Source: CALAMC01 sp964459465 (GTDB lineage: Bacteria; Zixibacteria; MSB-5A5; GN15; PGXB01). Taken from it: a DNA stretch of 64,000 nt. Every line of letters starts with the position of its first letter. Positions within the stretch are counted from its first letter, which is position 1. Shown piece by piece: positions 34,545 to 43,507 of the stretch. The notes beneath the pieces were generated by a model that made no database searches, had not been told where the DNA came from, and was given only the letters and a program-made list of their open reading frames with translations. The stretch is taken from contig CAYWLR010000002.1 in NCBI GenBank assembly GCA_964459465.1, positions 216,838-280,837 of the forward strand, read 5' to 3'. The position numbers and the translations under genes were made by a program.

Positions 34545-35795
34545 TTATTTCATGTTCTTCACGATGTGCTCGGCAAACTGCGACGTCGAGACTTTTTTGG
34601 CGCCTTTCATCTGACGATGCAGATCGTACGTTACCGTCTTTTTCTTTATCGTCGTTTCCAGAGCCCTGGTAATCATCGTCGCCGGTTTATCCCAGCCCAT
34701 GTATTCGAGCATCATCACCGCCGATAAAATCAGCGATCCGGGATTGACCATGTCCTTGTCGGCGTATTTGGGAGCGGTCCCGTGGGTCGCCTCGAACAGG
34801 CCGACCTTGTCGCCGATATTGGCGCCGGGAGCCATGCCCAGTCCGCCCACCTGCGCGGCGCAGGCATCGGACAGGTAGTCACCGTTTAGATTGGGCGTCG
34901 CCAGAACGGCGTATTCATCGGTGCGGGTCAATATCTGCTGGAACATGGAGTCGGCAATGCGGTCCTTGATGACAATCTTGCCCCTGGGCTGTTTGCCTTT
35001 GTACTTCGACCAAAGTTCGTCTTCGGTGATGGTGTACTTTCCGAATTCCTTTTTGGCAACTTCATAACCCCAGTCGCGAAAAGCGCCTTCGGTGTATTTC
35101 ATGATGTTGCCTTTGTGCACCAAGGTCACCGACGGGAGCTTGCGGTCGATGGCGTGCTGGATGGCCTTACGCACCAGCTGTCTGGTTCCCGTGACCGATA
35201 TCGGTTTGATACCGATGCCCGAATCCAGACGAATGTTCTTTTTCATGGTCTTGTTCAGAAAGCCGATGACCTTCTTGACATCGGTCGTGCCCTTTTGCCA
35301 TTCGATTCCTGCGTACACGTCTTCAGTGTTCTCACGGAATATAATCACGTCCATCTTTTCCGGCTCCTTGACCGGTGAAGGCACGCCCTGGAAATATCGT
35401 ACCGGCCGAACGCAGGCGTACAGGTTGAGCACCTGGCGCAGGGTTACGTTGAGCGAACGGAAACCGCCGCCGATCGGTGTTGTCAGCGGGCCTTTGAGCG
35501 CCACATAATAATAAGAAATAGCGTCAAAGGTTTCTTTCGGGGCCCATTCCTTGTAAATGCGCATGGCGTTTTCACCGGCATAGATGTCCATCCAGGCGAT
35601 TTTCTTTTTACCCTTGTACGCCTTTTCCACGGCGGCGTCGACCACCACGCGGGTCGCCTTCATGATATCGCGACCGATACCGTCACCCTCGATGACGGGG
35701 ATAATGGGACGGTCGGGAACGACGATTTTGCCGTTTTTGAAAGTAATTCTCTGACCCTTTTCGGGGATTTTTATATGTTTGTACTTAGGTGCCAC
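34545..35795 (-). CDS. icd: isocitrate dehydrogenase (NADP-type)
   Basis: The 416 residues match the E. coli-type IDH: 'IPVIEGDGIGRDI', 'FRSLNVTLRQ' (the Ser-containing substrate loop), 'FRENTEDVYAGIEW', 'VHKGNIMKYTEG', 'NGDYLSDACAAQVGG' and 'EATHGTAPKYADKD'. It decarboxylates isocitrate to 2-oxoglutarate, or carboxylates in reverse. The start is GTG with an AAGGGAGT ribosome site. It is the last gene of the TCA block, 15 bases after mdh. Confidence 0.96.
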   Translation of the reverse strand: MAPKYKHIKIPEKGQRITFKNGKIVVPDRPIIPVIEGDGIGRDIMKATRVVVDAAVEKAYKGKKKIAWMDIYAGENAMRIYKEWAPKETFDAISYYYVALKGPLTTPIGGGFRSLNVTLRQVLNLYACVRPVRYFQGVPSPVKEPEKMDVIIFRENTEDVYAGIEWQKGTTDVKKVIGFLNKTMKKNIRLDSGIGIKPISVTGTRQLVRKAIQHAIDRKLPSVTLVHKGNIMKYTEGAFRDWGYEVAKKEFGKYTITEDELWSKYKGKQPRGKIVIKDRIADSMFQQILTRTDEYAVLATPNLNGDYLSDACAAQVGGLGMAPGANIGDKVGLFEATHGTAPKYADKDMVNPGSLILSAVMMLEYMGWDKPATMITRALETTIKKKTVTYDLHRQMKGAKKVSTSQFAEHIVKNMK

Positions 35796-35810
35796 GATAG
35801 TACTCCCTTA

Positions 35811-36737
35811 TCAGTAACCGATTTCCTGAAGGACGCCCTTGTAATTCTTGGCCGAAGCCTGCAAATCGGCCAGTTCCTTCTTCGACAATTCCAGCTCAAT
35901 GACTTTTTCCACACCTTTGGCACCGAGGACAATCGGCACGCCGATATAGATATCCTTGATGCCATACTGCCCATCGAGATAGGCCGAGCAGGGCAGGACG
36001 CGTTTTTCGTCGCACAGAATCGAGCGGGCCATTTCGACCGTCGCCGCCGCCGGCGCATAGTAGGCCGAACCGGTCTTGAGCAATTTGACGATTTCGCCGC
36101 CGCCCATGCGGGTGCGCTCGGCAATTTCATTGACGCGCCTGGATTCGATCAATTCCTTGATGGGAATTCCGCCCACGGTGGTATAACGGGGCAGCGGCAC
36201 CATCGTGTCGCCATGTCCGCCGAGAACCATCGCCTGCACGTCCTTCATGGCCACGCCCAGTTCCATCGCCACAAAAGCACGGAAACGAGTCGAGTCGAGC
36301 ACTCCCGCCTGACCGCAGACGCGGTTGGTCGGGAAGCCGGTGACTTTCCACATGTGATAAGTCATGATATCCAGCGGATTGGAAACGACAATTACATACG
36401 CCTTGGAAGCGTATTTCTTGATGTTCTTGGCGGCCGTGCCGACGATTTCCGCATTCATGGCCAGCAGGTCTTCACGCGACATGCCGGGTTTACGGGCCAG
36501 ACCAGCGGTCATGATGACCAAATCGGCGTCTTTGATGTCCTTGTAATCATTGCTGCCCGTAATCATGCAATTGTAGCCCCGGATGGGGCCGGCTTGCGTC
36601 AAATCGAGAGCTTTTCCCTGCGGCATGCCCTCGATGATGTCAATCATGACAACGTCGCCCAGATTGGCTTCCGCCATGTACTGCGCAACACTGGCGCCGA
36701 CGTTCCCGGCACCGATGACTGCGATTTTCTTGTTCAT
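35811..36737 (-). CDS. mdh: malate dehydrogenase (LDH-like type)
   Basis: The 308-residue protein has the NAD motif 'IAVIGAGNVGASVAQYMAE' and the substrate loop 'ARKPGMSREDLL', whose arginines favour malate over lactate. It also has 'VSNPLDIMTYHMWK' and the catalytic 'GGHGDTMVPL'. It interconverts malate and oxaloacetate in the cytoplasm. The ribosome site is CGGAGGAAG. It stands between the LarA-family gene and icd in the TCA operon. Confidence 0.97.
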   Translation of the reverse strand: MNKKIAVIGAGNVGASVAQYMAEANLGDVVMIDIIEGMPQGKALDLTQAGPIRGYNCMITGSNDYKDIKDADLVIMTAGLARKPGMSREDLLAMNAEIVGTAAKNIKKYASKAYVIVVSNPLDIMTYHMWKVTGFPTNRVCGQAGVLDSTRFRAFVAMELGVAMKDVQAMVLGGHGDTMVPLPRYTTVGGIPIKELIESRRVNEIAERTRMGGGEIVKLLKTGSAYYAPAAATVEMARSILCDEKRVLPCSAYLDGQYGIKDIYIGVPIVLGAKGVEKVIELELSKKELADLQASAKNYKGVLQEIGY

Positions 36738-36770
36738 TCTTCCTCCGTTTGTTTCGAGAATTTATCCTAC

Positions 36771-37988
36771 CTATGGACTAATCAATACCGTGTGTCCGGC
36801 ATCGCGGACCACCGCCAGCGCGGCCTTTTCATTATCCTGAAAATAACTATCGACGAGCGCCTGCGGCGAACGAATCGGACTAAAAAATACTTTTTCGGGA
36901 ATTTCATCCGGCAATTCCGAAAATAGACATACGTTTATTCTTTGATTAATTTTATGGACCCTTTCCAGTTTATGCGACCCGAATGCCTCTTCCCCCGTAA
37001 ATTGCACTCCCGGACGCCATTTGTCCGCAAGATGGTAAAAACCCGATGAACCGATGCCCTCATGGCATGATGAAAACAGGATGATGGTACCGCCGTCGGT
37101 GACGGCCCGCTGGCAGTTTTCCAGGGATTTTTGCAATTGGTAGAGATTGCTGTCAAGCGGCGGTAAAACTTCCGCCAACAGCAGGTTATACGAATGGTCA
37201 ACAATCGCACCGTAAACGTACTCGGCCGCCATGCAGGCTCTTTGAAAAGCATCATCTAATTGACCGATATAGACGTTCACGTTTTCAGAATCCGCCGCGC
37301 AAACGACCTGAATGCCGAACAGCTTTTTGTCGTAAACCAGTTTCATTAATCTCCGCAAATGCTCGTCAACCGGATTATCTTTCAGTTTCATGGGCATAGC
37401 CTCGAAACTGACAGCTCGATCATGATTACGTACCGTCGTGGCATAATCACAGACACCCGGAAACAACGATTTTCGGCCGCCGGTATATCCCGCGAAAAAA
37501 TGCGGTTCGACCGATCCGATAACGACAATCCTGTCCGCTTCGGCAACGGCCCGATGCAGCATAACCGGACTGCCATCATTATCATGGCCCACGTCGACCA
37601 AATCTTCGGCCCTGCGGCTGTCGTGAATTATAATACGGCGGCGCAGTGATGACAGATGATTACCGAATATGCTTCGCAGTTGTTTTTCTGTCGGAGCCGC
37701 GTGGGTCCCGGTCGCGACGATAAATCTCGAGTCGTCATTGAGGCGATTGTACTGTACCAGCCAGTCAAGGATAAGAACGGTCGGCGTCGGGCGATAGGCG
37801 TCGTTAACAATGTACACCTGGGCCGAATCCAGATCAAACAAATCGGCTTCGGCTCTTTTGATATCCTCAAAAAAGCTATCCGGAGTAGTAATATCGTCCA
37901 TTGACCGTCCGCGGTATTCATCACAGCGTGCCGTATTCGGGATATTCAAGGGAAATTCGATATTCATATAACGAATTCGTATTTCCAT
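36771..37988 (-). CDS. larA: LarA-family nickel-pincer 2-hydroxyacid racemase
   Basis: About 405 residues carry the LarA (DUF2088) motifs: 'NDAYRPTPT' (substrate Asp/Arg), 'ATGTHAAPT' (His) and 'EPHFFAGYTGGRKSLFPGV', holding the conserved His and the Lys that binds the pyridinium-thioamide nickel pincer cofactor. 'NHDRAVS' follows. LarA itself racemises lactate; homologues act on other 2-hydroxyacids, including malate. The gene lies between ndk and mdh in a TCA operon, so malate is a reasonable guess. The cofactor genes larB, larC and larE are not in the window. The start at 37988 lies one base after the ndk stop. Confidence 0.85.
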   Translation of the reverse strand: MEIRIRYMNIEFPLNIPNTARCDEYRGRSMDDITTPDSFFEDIKRAEADLFDLDSAQVYIVNDAYRPTPTVLILDWLVQYNRLNDDSRFIVATGTHAAPTEKQLRSIFGNHLSSLRRRIIIHDSRRAEDLVDVGHDNDGSPVMLHRAVAEADRIVVIGSVEPHFFAGYTGGRKSLFPGVCDYATTVRNHDRAVSFEAMPMKLKDNPVDEHLRRLMKLVYDKKLFGIQVVCAADSENVNVYIGQLDDAFQRACMAAEYVYGAIVDHSYNLLLAEVLPPLDSNLYQLQKSLENCQRAVTDGGTIILFSSCHEGIGSSGFYHLADKWRPGVQFTGEEAFGSHKLERVHKINQRINVCLFSELPDEIPEKVFFSPIRSPQALVDSYFQDNEKAALAVVRDAGHTVLISP

Positions 37989-37989
37989 A

Positions 37990-38394
37990 TCAACCGAAAA
38001 AGAAGGCGACTTCGCGCGCGGCATTTTCGGGAGAATCGGAGGCGTGTACCGAATTCTCCTGGATATTCAATGCCATTTCCTGACGAATCGTCCCGCAGGC
38101 TGCTTTGGCCGGGTCGGTGGCACCGATAAAAGTGCGCAAATCGGCCACGGCGTTTTCCTTTTCCAGTGCCATTGCCACGACCGGGCTCGACGTCATGAAA
38201 TCCACGAGGTCTTCGTAAAACGGCCGGCCCTTGTGGACAGCATAGAACTCGCGGGCCTTTTCCTTGGTCAGGCGTTCCAGGCGCATATCGGCCAGAGCGA
38301 ATCCGGCCTTTTCCAGCCGCCAGATGATGTATCCCGTCAGGCCGCGTTTGAAAGCGTCGGGCTTGACAATAAGCAAAGTGTGTTCTTTGGCCAT
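37990..38394 (-). CDS. ndk: nucleoside diphosphate kinase
   Basis: The 134-residue Ndk has 'TLLIVKPDAFKRG', 'RPFYEDLVDFMTSSPVVAMALE' and the active-site His in 'NSVHASDSPENAAREVAFFF'. It transfers the gamma phosphate between NTPs and NDPs. Here it would convert the GTP or ATP made by succinyl-CoA synthetase. Its ATG shares bases with the korC stop (TGATG). Confidence 0.97.
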   Translation of the reverse strand: MAKEHTLLIVKPDAFKRGLTGYIIWRLEKAGFALADMRLERLTKEKAREFYAVHKGRPFYEDLVDFMTSSPVVAMALEKENAVADLRTFIGATDPAKAACGTIRQEMALNIQENSVHASDSPENAAREVAFFFG

Positions 38395-38999
38395 CACCGT
38401 TTTTCTTTCAATAGTTTTTTGGCCGCCTCGATGCCCAGTTCCAGCGCCTTTTTGTTTTTTTCTTCCGTTCCGCGCGGAGCTCTTGCCAGCACAGCGTTGC
38501 GGATGGAATCACGCGTCACGATACCCGTCAATTCGGAAATAGCTCCGAGCGAAACGACGTTGGCCACCATGACAATACCGACTTCCTCCCGGGCCAATTG
38601 CATAAACGGCAGACCATAATAATTCTTGGTCGGGACCTGTGTCACCATCGTGGAATCGACAATGAGGGTACCGCCTTCCTTAAGGTCCGAGTAATACTTG
38701 TCGCAGGCTTCCTGTGTCAGAGCCAGAAGCAGATCCAATTTCATCGTTTTAGGATAATAAATTTCCCCGTCGGCTACAACCAGGTCGGCCCGGCTGGCAC
38801 CGCCGCGCGCTTCCGGTCCATAAGATTGAGTCTGTACTACGTTTTTTCCGTCGCCGATTCCCAGCGCTTCTGCCAGAATCACGCCCGCCAGAATCAGTCC
38901 CTGACCGCCCGATCCGGAAAGACGAATCTCATAGCGGTCCTCCGGCTTTTCGTTTCCGTCTTTTTTGCCCGTTGTTTTGGACGCCGATTTGGTCGTCAT
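38394..38999 (-). CDS. korC: 2-oxoacid:ferredoxin oxidoreductase gamma subunit
   Basis: The 201-residue POR/KOR gamma domain reads 'YEIRLSGSGGQGLILAGVILAEAL', 'QSYGPEARGGASRADLVV' and 'NVVSLGAISELTGIV'. Together with the alpha, beta and ferredoxin-like genes upstream it forms a four-subunit oxidoreductase. Because sucC and sucD belong to the same operon, 2-oxoglutarate is the probable substrate. The ATG at 38999 overlaps the korB stop (TGATG). Confidence 0.92.
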   Translation of the reverse strand: MTTKSASKTTGKKDGNEKPEDRYEIRLSGSGGQGLILAGVILAEALGIGDGKNVVQTQSYGPEARGGASRADLVVADGEIYYPKTMKLDLLLALTQEACDKYYSDLKEGGTLIVDSTMVTQVPTKNYYGLPFMQLAREEVGIVMVANVVSLGAISELTGIVTRDSIRNAVLARAPRGTEEKNKKALELGIEAAKKLLKEKR

Positions 39000-39844
39000 C
39001 ACGCGCTCCCCTTTCCGGCCAGCCGATCGACCAGCATCTGGTACTCATCACAGAATTCGGTCGCGTCGGATTCATAAATCAACCCAGTCACGAATTTGCC
39101 TGCTCTTTTTTCCGGCGGGATTTTCTCCACCGCTTCAACCGGAAGAGCGTTCTTTTTAAACCAGCGGATCATTTCCACGGCGTCACCTTCGCGATTGAAC
39201 CGTCCGAAATAAGTGTGGCAGTTCGAAAATGTATCGATCACGGCAAAGCCTTTTTTCTTCAGCCCGCCCACTATCAGCTTTTCCAGTTGATCCACATGAT
39301 ACACCGTGCCGCGGGCCACATACGACGCCCCGGCCCCTATGGCCAGCTTGACCACGTCGAATTGCTTTTCGTAATTACCATGCGGAGCGGTCGTGGCGAT
39401 GGCACCTCCCGGTGTGGTCGGGGCAAACTGCCCACCGGTCATGCCGTAGATTTTGTTATCTATCAAAATGGTCGTGATATCGATGTTGCGTCGGCAGGCG
39501 TGGATAAAGTGGTTGCCGCCGATAGCCAGGGCATCGCCGTCGCCGGTTATCACGATCACTTTCATGTGCGGCTTGGCTATTTTGACGCCGGTTGCGAAAG
39601 CCAGGGCGCGCCCGTGAGTGGTATGCAGCGTGGCGAAATCCAGATAGACCGGCATACGGCTGGAACAACCGATACCCGAAACCACCGCGACCTCATCCTT
39701 GTCATAACCCAGGGAATCGATGGCCCGAATAAGCGCCCCCATGACAATACCGTTGCCGCATCCGGCACACCAGACGTTCGGGAATTTTTTCTTAGGTCGG
39801 AGGTAATGATGCGTTACGTCCGACTTTATTACGGTCTTATTCAT
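38999..39844 (-). CDS. korB: 2-oxoacid:ferredoxin oxidoreductase beta subunit
   Basis: The 281 residues match the TPP-binding beta subunit: 'NVWCAGCGNGIVMGALI' (first cysteines), 'GIGCSSRMPVYL', the TPP motif 'VITGDGDALAIGGNHFIHACRRN' and 'DNKIYGMTGGQFAPTTP'. It oxidatively decarboxylates a 2-oxoacid to an acyl-CoA and reduces ferredoxin. The start overlaps the korA stop (TGATG) and has a GGGAGGT ribosome site. Confidence 0.94.
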   Translation of the reverse strand: MNKTVIKSDVTHHYLRPKKKFPNVWCAGCGNGIVMGALIRAIDSLGYDKDEVAVVSGIGCSSRMPVYLDFATLHTTHGRALAFATGVKIAKPHMKVIVITGDGDALAIGGNHFIHACRRNIDITTILIDNKIYGMTGGQFAPTTPGGAIATTAPHGNYEKQFDVVKLAIGAGASYVARGTVYHVDQLEKLIVGGLKKKGFAVIDTFSNCHTYFGRFNREGDAVEMIRWFKKNALPVEAVEKIPPEKRAGKFVTGLIYESDATEFCDEYQMLVDRLAGKGSA

Positions 39845-40983
39845 CAGAGCACCTCCCTTATTTTTTGAAGTATCTGGAGAGGCGTCATCACTTCGCCGTC
39901 GTAACGGCCAAGATGGAATACCTCGGTACCCTTCGGAGCCACACGTTGAATTTCATAAAACAACTGCCCCATATTCAATTCCGCGACGATTACTTTTTTG
40001 ACGCCGTTAAGCATGCTCTTAATCCGGGCATCATCGATGGGCCAGATGGTGAACGGCTGAATGGCGCCGACTTTGATGCGTTTTTCCCGGGCCATTTTCA
40101 CGGCCTGATAGGCCGCCCGCGCCACCGTCCCGTAAGAAAATACGGCAACGTGCGCGTCATCCATCATTTCCGTGCGGAAACTGGTGATTTCATCCAGATA
40201 ATTGTCGATCTTATGGTGCAACTTCTCCAGCTTGGCTTTGATTTCCGAAGGAACGGCGGTCGGAAAACCATCGGGGTCATGGGTCAACCCGGAGATATTA
40301 TAACGATAGCCTTCGCCGAACGCGGCCATGGGACTGACCAGACTGGGCGTAATCTCAAAATGACGGTACCAGTCAGGGGGGACGTCCGGCTTCTGCCGCT
40401 TGTGAACTTTCAGTTCACCCTCCTGCGGGATGGTCATGATTTCGCGCATGTGTCCCAGAACCTCATCGGTCAGAATCGTGACCGGTGTGCGAAACCTTTC
40501 GGAAAGATTAAAGGCCCGGACCGTTTCGCTAAAGCATTCTTTGGCGCTGGAAGGTGCCAGGGCGATGGCGTTATAGTCACCATGGGTCCCCCAGCGCGCC
40601 TGCATCATATCGGCTTGAGCGATCTTGGTCGGAAGGCCGGTCGAGGGACCGCCGCGCTGAACGTCGATAATAACGCAGGGGGTTTCGGTCATGTAGGCGT
40701 AGCCGATATTTTCCTGCATCAACGAATAACCGGGGCCCGACGTCGCCGTCATGGATTTGCACCCTGCGTTGGAGGCGCCGATGATGGCCGCGATGGAACC
40801 AATTTCATCTTCCATCTGAATGAATTTGCCGCCGATATGAGGTAATATTCGTGCCATGCCTTCGGCGATTTCGGTCGAGGGCGTGATCGGGTACCCGGCG
40901 AAAAATTGTACCCCGGCGTACAGGGCGCCGTATACGCACGCTTCATTACCCTGAAGCAATTTGGTTTTTCCGTAATCTAACAT
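39844..40983 (-). CDS. korA: 2-oxoacid:ferredoxin oxidoreductase alpha subunit
   Basis: The 379-residue subunit has the pyrimidine-binding POR_N domain ('GNEACVYGALYAGVQFFAGYPITPSTEIAEGMA', 'QMEDEIGSIAAIIGASNAG', 'SGPGYSLMQENIGYAYMTE') and a C-terminal domain ('VFSYGTVARAAYQAVKMAREK'). Substrate choice between pyruvate and 2-oxoglutarate cannot be read from the sequence; the sucCD context favours 2-oxoglutarate. The ribosome site GGAGGAG is strong. Confidence 0.93.
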   Translation of the reverse strand: MLDYGKTKLLQGNEACVYGALYAGVQFFAGYPITPSTEIAEGMARILPHIGGKFIQMEDEIGSIAAIIGASNAGCKSMTATSGPGYSLMQENIGYAYMTETPCVIIDVQRGGPSTGLPTKIAQADMMQARWGTHGDYNAIALAPSSAKECFSETVRAFNLSERFRTPVTILTDEVLGHMREIMTIPQEGELKVHKRQKPDVPPDWYRHFEITPSLVSPMAAFGEGYRYNISGLTHDPDGFPTAVPSEIKAKLEKLHHKIDNYLDEITSFRTEMMDDAHVAVFSYGTVARAAYQAVKMAREKRIKVGAIQPFTIWPIDDARIKSMLNGVKKVIVAELNMGQLFYEIQRVAPKGTEVFHLGRYDGEVMTPLQILQKIREVL

Positions 40984-40996
40984 TCCTACTCCTCCA

Positions 40997-41263
40997 TCAC
41001 TTGTAATTGGAGGTTATGGCAAAATCCGGGCAATGCAGCCAGCAGATTGCGCATTGTGTACATTTTTCGGGGTGGGCCAGAACCGGTTTGCCGTCGCGGT
41101 CCGGTTCCAATACCTTGTTGGGACAATAGGCAATGCATATATTGCAGCCTTTGCACCAATGCAAAAATATGTTTAACGGGGGCGGGTCACCGGGTCCGTA
41201 CACATATTTCGGCTCTTTTTCCTTAACTTCCGGAATCTTCTGTTCCGGTTCAGCTTCACTCAT
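40997..41263 (-). CDS. korD: 2-oxoacid:ferredoxin oxidoreductase delta (2x[4Fe-4S]) subunit
   Basis: The 88-residue ferredoxin-like subunit has two CxxCxxCxxxCP sites: 'CKGCNICIAYCPNKVLE' and 'CTQCAICWLHCPDFAIT'. A proline-rich acidic N-terminus precedes them. It passes electrons from the catalytic subunits to free ferredoxin. The ATG at 41263 is chosen because GAGGAG lies eight bases upstream. korA starts 14 bases downstream. Confidence 0.93.
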   Translation of the reverse strand: MSEAEPEQKIPEVKEKEPKYVYGPGDPPPLNIFLHWCKGCNICIAYCPNKVLEPDRDGKPVLAHPEKCTQCAICWLHCPDFAITSNYK

Positions 41264-41305
41264 CAATAATACTCCTCTGGTACTATCGAAGCACCTCTAT
41301 CACGA

Positions 41306-42331
41306 TTACCTGGACTTCTTTTTCGCTGTCTTCCCCGGTTTGGTCATCTTATTGCCTTTGCCGGCGGCCTTTTTCCCTTTGGGTTTGGCTTTGGGTTTAA
41401 CCGTCGTCTTTTTGCCTTTCGACCCCGCCTTAGGTTCAGTTTTCCCGGTTTTCTTCTTCGCTTTACTCAAAGCTTCTTTTATCAGCGCGGGGATTTCCGT
41501 CGGCGAGGCCGCCACCGGAATGCCGGCGGCATTGAAAGCTTTAACCTTTTCCTCGGCCGTTCCAGAGCCGCCGGAGATAATCGCCCCGGCGTGACCCATC
41601 CGCTTTCCCGGCGGGGCCGTCCGCCCGGCGATAAAGCCGACCACCGGTTTGGTCATGTTTTTCTTGATGAATTTGGCCGCTTCTTCTTCGTCCGAGCCGC
41701 CGATCTCGCCGATCATGACCACCGCTTTCGTGGCCGGGTCGGCTTCAAACATTGCCAGCGTGTCGATAAAATTCGTCCCGATGATCTGGTCGCCGCCGAT
41801 GCCGATGCAGGTCGTCTGTCCCAACCCGGCGGAGGTTAAAGCCCAGATGGCTTCATAGGTCAGCGTGCCCGAGCGGGAGACGACACCGATTGGCCCGCTT
41901 TTGACAATCGTGCCGGGCATGATACCGACTTTCGACTTGTCGGGGCTTATCAATCCCGGGCAATTGGGCCCGATCAGGCGGACTCCCTTGTGCTTGAGAT
42001 AATGATAAACCGGCATCATATCATTGGCCGGGACGCCCTCGGTGATACAAACAATAAGCTTTACTCCGGCATCGGCCGCCTCATATATGGCGTCGATGGC
42101 AAAGGCTGGCGGGACATAGATAACCGACGTGTTGGCCTTGGTCGCGGCGACGGCTTCGGCCATGGTATTGAAAATCGGTATCCCGTTCACTTTCTGGCCG
42201 CCCTTGCCCGGGGTCACGCCACCGACAACATCGGTGCCGTACTTCTTCATTTGATCGGCGTGGAAGGAACCATCACGCCCCGTGATACCCTGCACAATCA
42301 CTTTCGTCTTTTTGTCGATTATGATACTCAT
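41306..42331 (-). CDS. sucD: succinyl-CoA synthetase alpha subunit with lysine-rich tail
   Basis: Residues 1-290 are a normal SucD: 'IVQGITGRDGSFHADQM', 'EGVPANDMMPVYHYLK', 'GPNCPGLISPDKSKVGIMPG', 'RSGTLTYEAIWALT', 'GIGGDQIIGTNFIDTLAMF' and the active-site histidine in 'KRMGHAGAIISGG'. The last 50 residues or so are almost only Lys, Gly, Pro, Thr and Ala ('KKTGKTEPKAGSKGKK...TAKKKSR'), an extension absent from ordinary SucD (about 288 aa). The enzyme links succinyl-CoA cleavage to NTP synthesis. The start overlaps the sucC stop (ATGA). Confidence 0.95.
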   Translation of the reverse strand: MSIIIDKKTKVIVQGITGRDGSFHADQMKKYGTDVVGGVTPGKGGQKVNGIPIFNTMAEAVAATKANTSVIYVPPAFAIDAIYEAADAGVKLIVCITEGVPANDMMPVYHYLKHKGVRLIGPNCPGLISPDKSKVGIMPGTIVKSGPIGVVSRSGTLTYEAIWALTSAGLGQTTCIGIGGDQIIGTNFIDTLAMFEADPATKAVVMIGEIGGSDEEEAAKFIKKNMTKPVVGFIAGRTAPPGKRMGHAGAIISGGSGTAEEKVKAFNAAGIPVAASPTEIPALIKEALSKAKKKTGKTEPKAGSKGKKTTVKPKAKPKGKKAAGKGNKMTKPGKTAKKKSR

Positions 42332-43488
42332 GCGGCCCCTCCTGCCATTTGATTTTCGGCTTCGGACAAAGCAATAGCCTTTTTGACGACCTGGTCAAGC
42401 GTTTCGCCCGATTCCAGGTTGATCTTCTTGAGGATTTTGAGCGCTTCTTTTTCGTTGGTTCCGGTCAGTCGAACCACAATCGGGACTTCCGGTTTTAGTT
42501 CTTCGTAGGCCATGACAATGCCGTTGGCGACATCATCGCATCGGGTGATGCCACCGAAAATATTTATCAATATAGCCCGGACGTTGGGGTCACCCAAAAT
42601 AATACGCATGGCGGTCAGGACTTTCTGCGGATTGGATGAACCGCCGATATCAAGGAAGTTGGCCGGTTCGCCGCCATAGTGCTTGACCAAGTCCATGGTG
42701 GCCATGGCCAGCCCGGCGCCGTTGACGATACAGCCGATATTTCCGTTGAGCTTGACAAAACTCAAATCCCCTTCCCGAGCCATGACCTCAGAGGGCTCTT
42801 CGGCGTCCAGGTCCCTCATGGCCGCAATGTCCTTGTGCCGATACAACGCGTTGTCGTCGACGTTGAGTTTGGCGTCGATGGCCAGAACTTTGCCATCGGG
42901 TGTCGTAATGAGCGGATTGATTTCAACCAGCGAGGCATCGACCGCCCAGAAGACTTTATACAGTTTCATGATGATATCCGCGGCCTGCCGAATCAGGTTC
43001 ATGTCGCGGTATAATTTTGACGCCAGATCGCGGGCCTGATAGGCGCGCAGACCGTGAATCGGATCAACCGCCAGTTTGTGTATTTTCTCCGGCGTCTTGG
43101 CCGCGACTTCCTCGATATCTATACCGCCGGCCGCCGAAACCATGATGACCGCCGCCTTGGTGGAACGGTCAATGATGATACCGACGTATGCCTCGGTAAC
43201 GATGTCAACGGCTTCGGTGATCAACACCTTGTTGACCCGGAGGCCTTTGATATCCATACCGATGATTTTCTGGGCCCAAACGCGCACCGCTTCCACATTT
43301 TCGGCGTACTGCACGCCACCGGCCTTGCCCCGCCCGCCGACGTGCACCTGGGATTTCACCATGACCGGACGACCATACTTTTCGGCAATGGCTACGGCGT
43401 CGGCGACGTTTTCGGCCACTTCTCCCTGCGGCACCGGGATACCATGGGCCGCGAATATTTCCTTGGCCTGATACTCATGAATTTTCAT
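42328..43488 (-). CDS. sucC: succinyl-CoA synthetase beta subunit
   Basis: The 386 residues match SucC: an ATP-grasp N-terminus ('IHEYQAKEIFAAHGIPVPQGEVA', 'VKSQVHVGGRGKAGGVQYAEN'), 'VEINPLITTPDGKVLAIDAKLNVDDNALYR', 'GLAMATMDLVKHYGGEPANFLDIGG' and 'INIFGGITRCDDVANGIV'. It joins SucD to convert succinyl-CoA plus NDP to succinate plus NTP, or the reverse. It is 19 bases downstream of cca. The ribosome site is GGAGATA. Confidence 0.97.
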   Translation of the reverse strand: MKIHEYQAKEIFAAHGIPVPQGEVAENVADAVAIAEKYGRPVMVKSQVHVGGRGKAGGVQYAENVEAVRVWAQKIIGMDIKGLRVNKVLITEAVDIVTEAYVGIIIDRSTKAAVIMVSAAGGIDIEEVAAKTPEKIHKLAVDPIHGLRAYQARDLASKLYRDMNLIRQAADIIMKLYKVFWAVDASLVEINPLITTPDGKVLAIDAKLNVDDNALYRHKDIAAMRDLDAEEPSEVMAREGDLSFVKLNGNIGCIVNGAGLAMATMDLVKHYGGEPANFLDIGGSSNPQKVLTAMRIILGDPNVRAILINIFGGITRCDDVANGIVMAYEELKPEVPIVVRLTGTNEKEALKILKKINLESGETLDQVVKKAIALSEAENQMAGGAA

Positions 43489-43507
43489 TCACTATCTCCG
43501 AATATAA

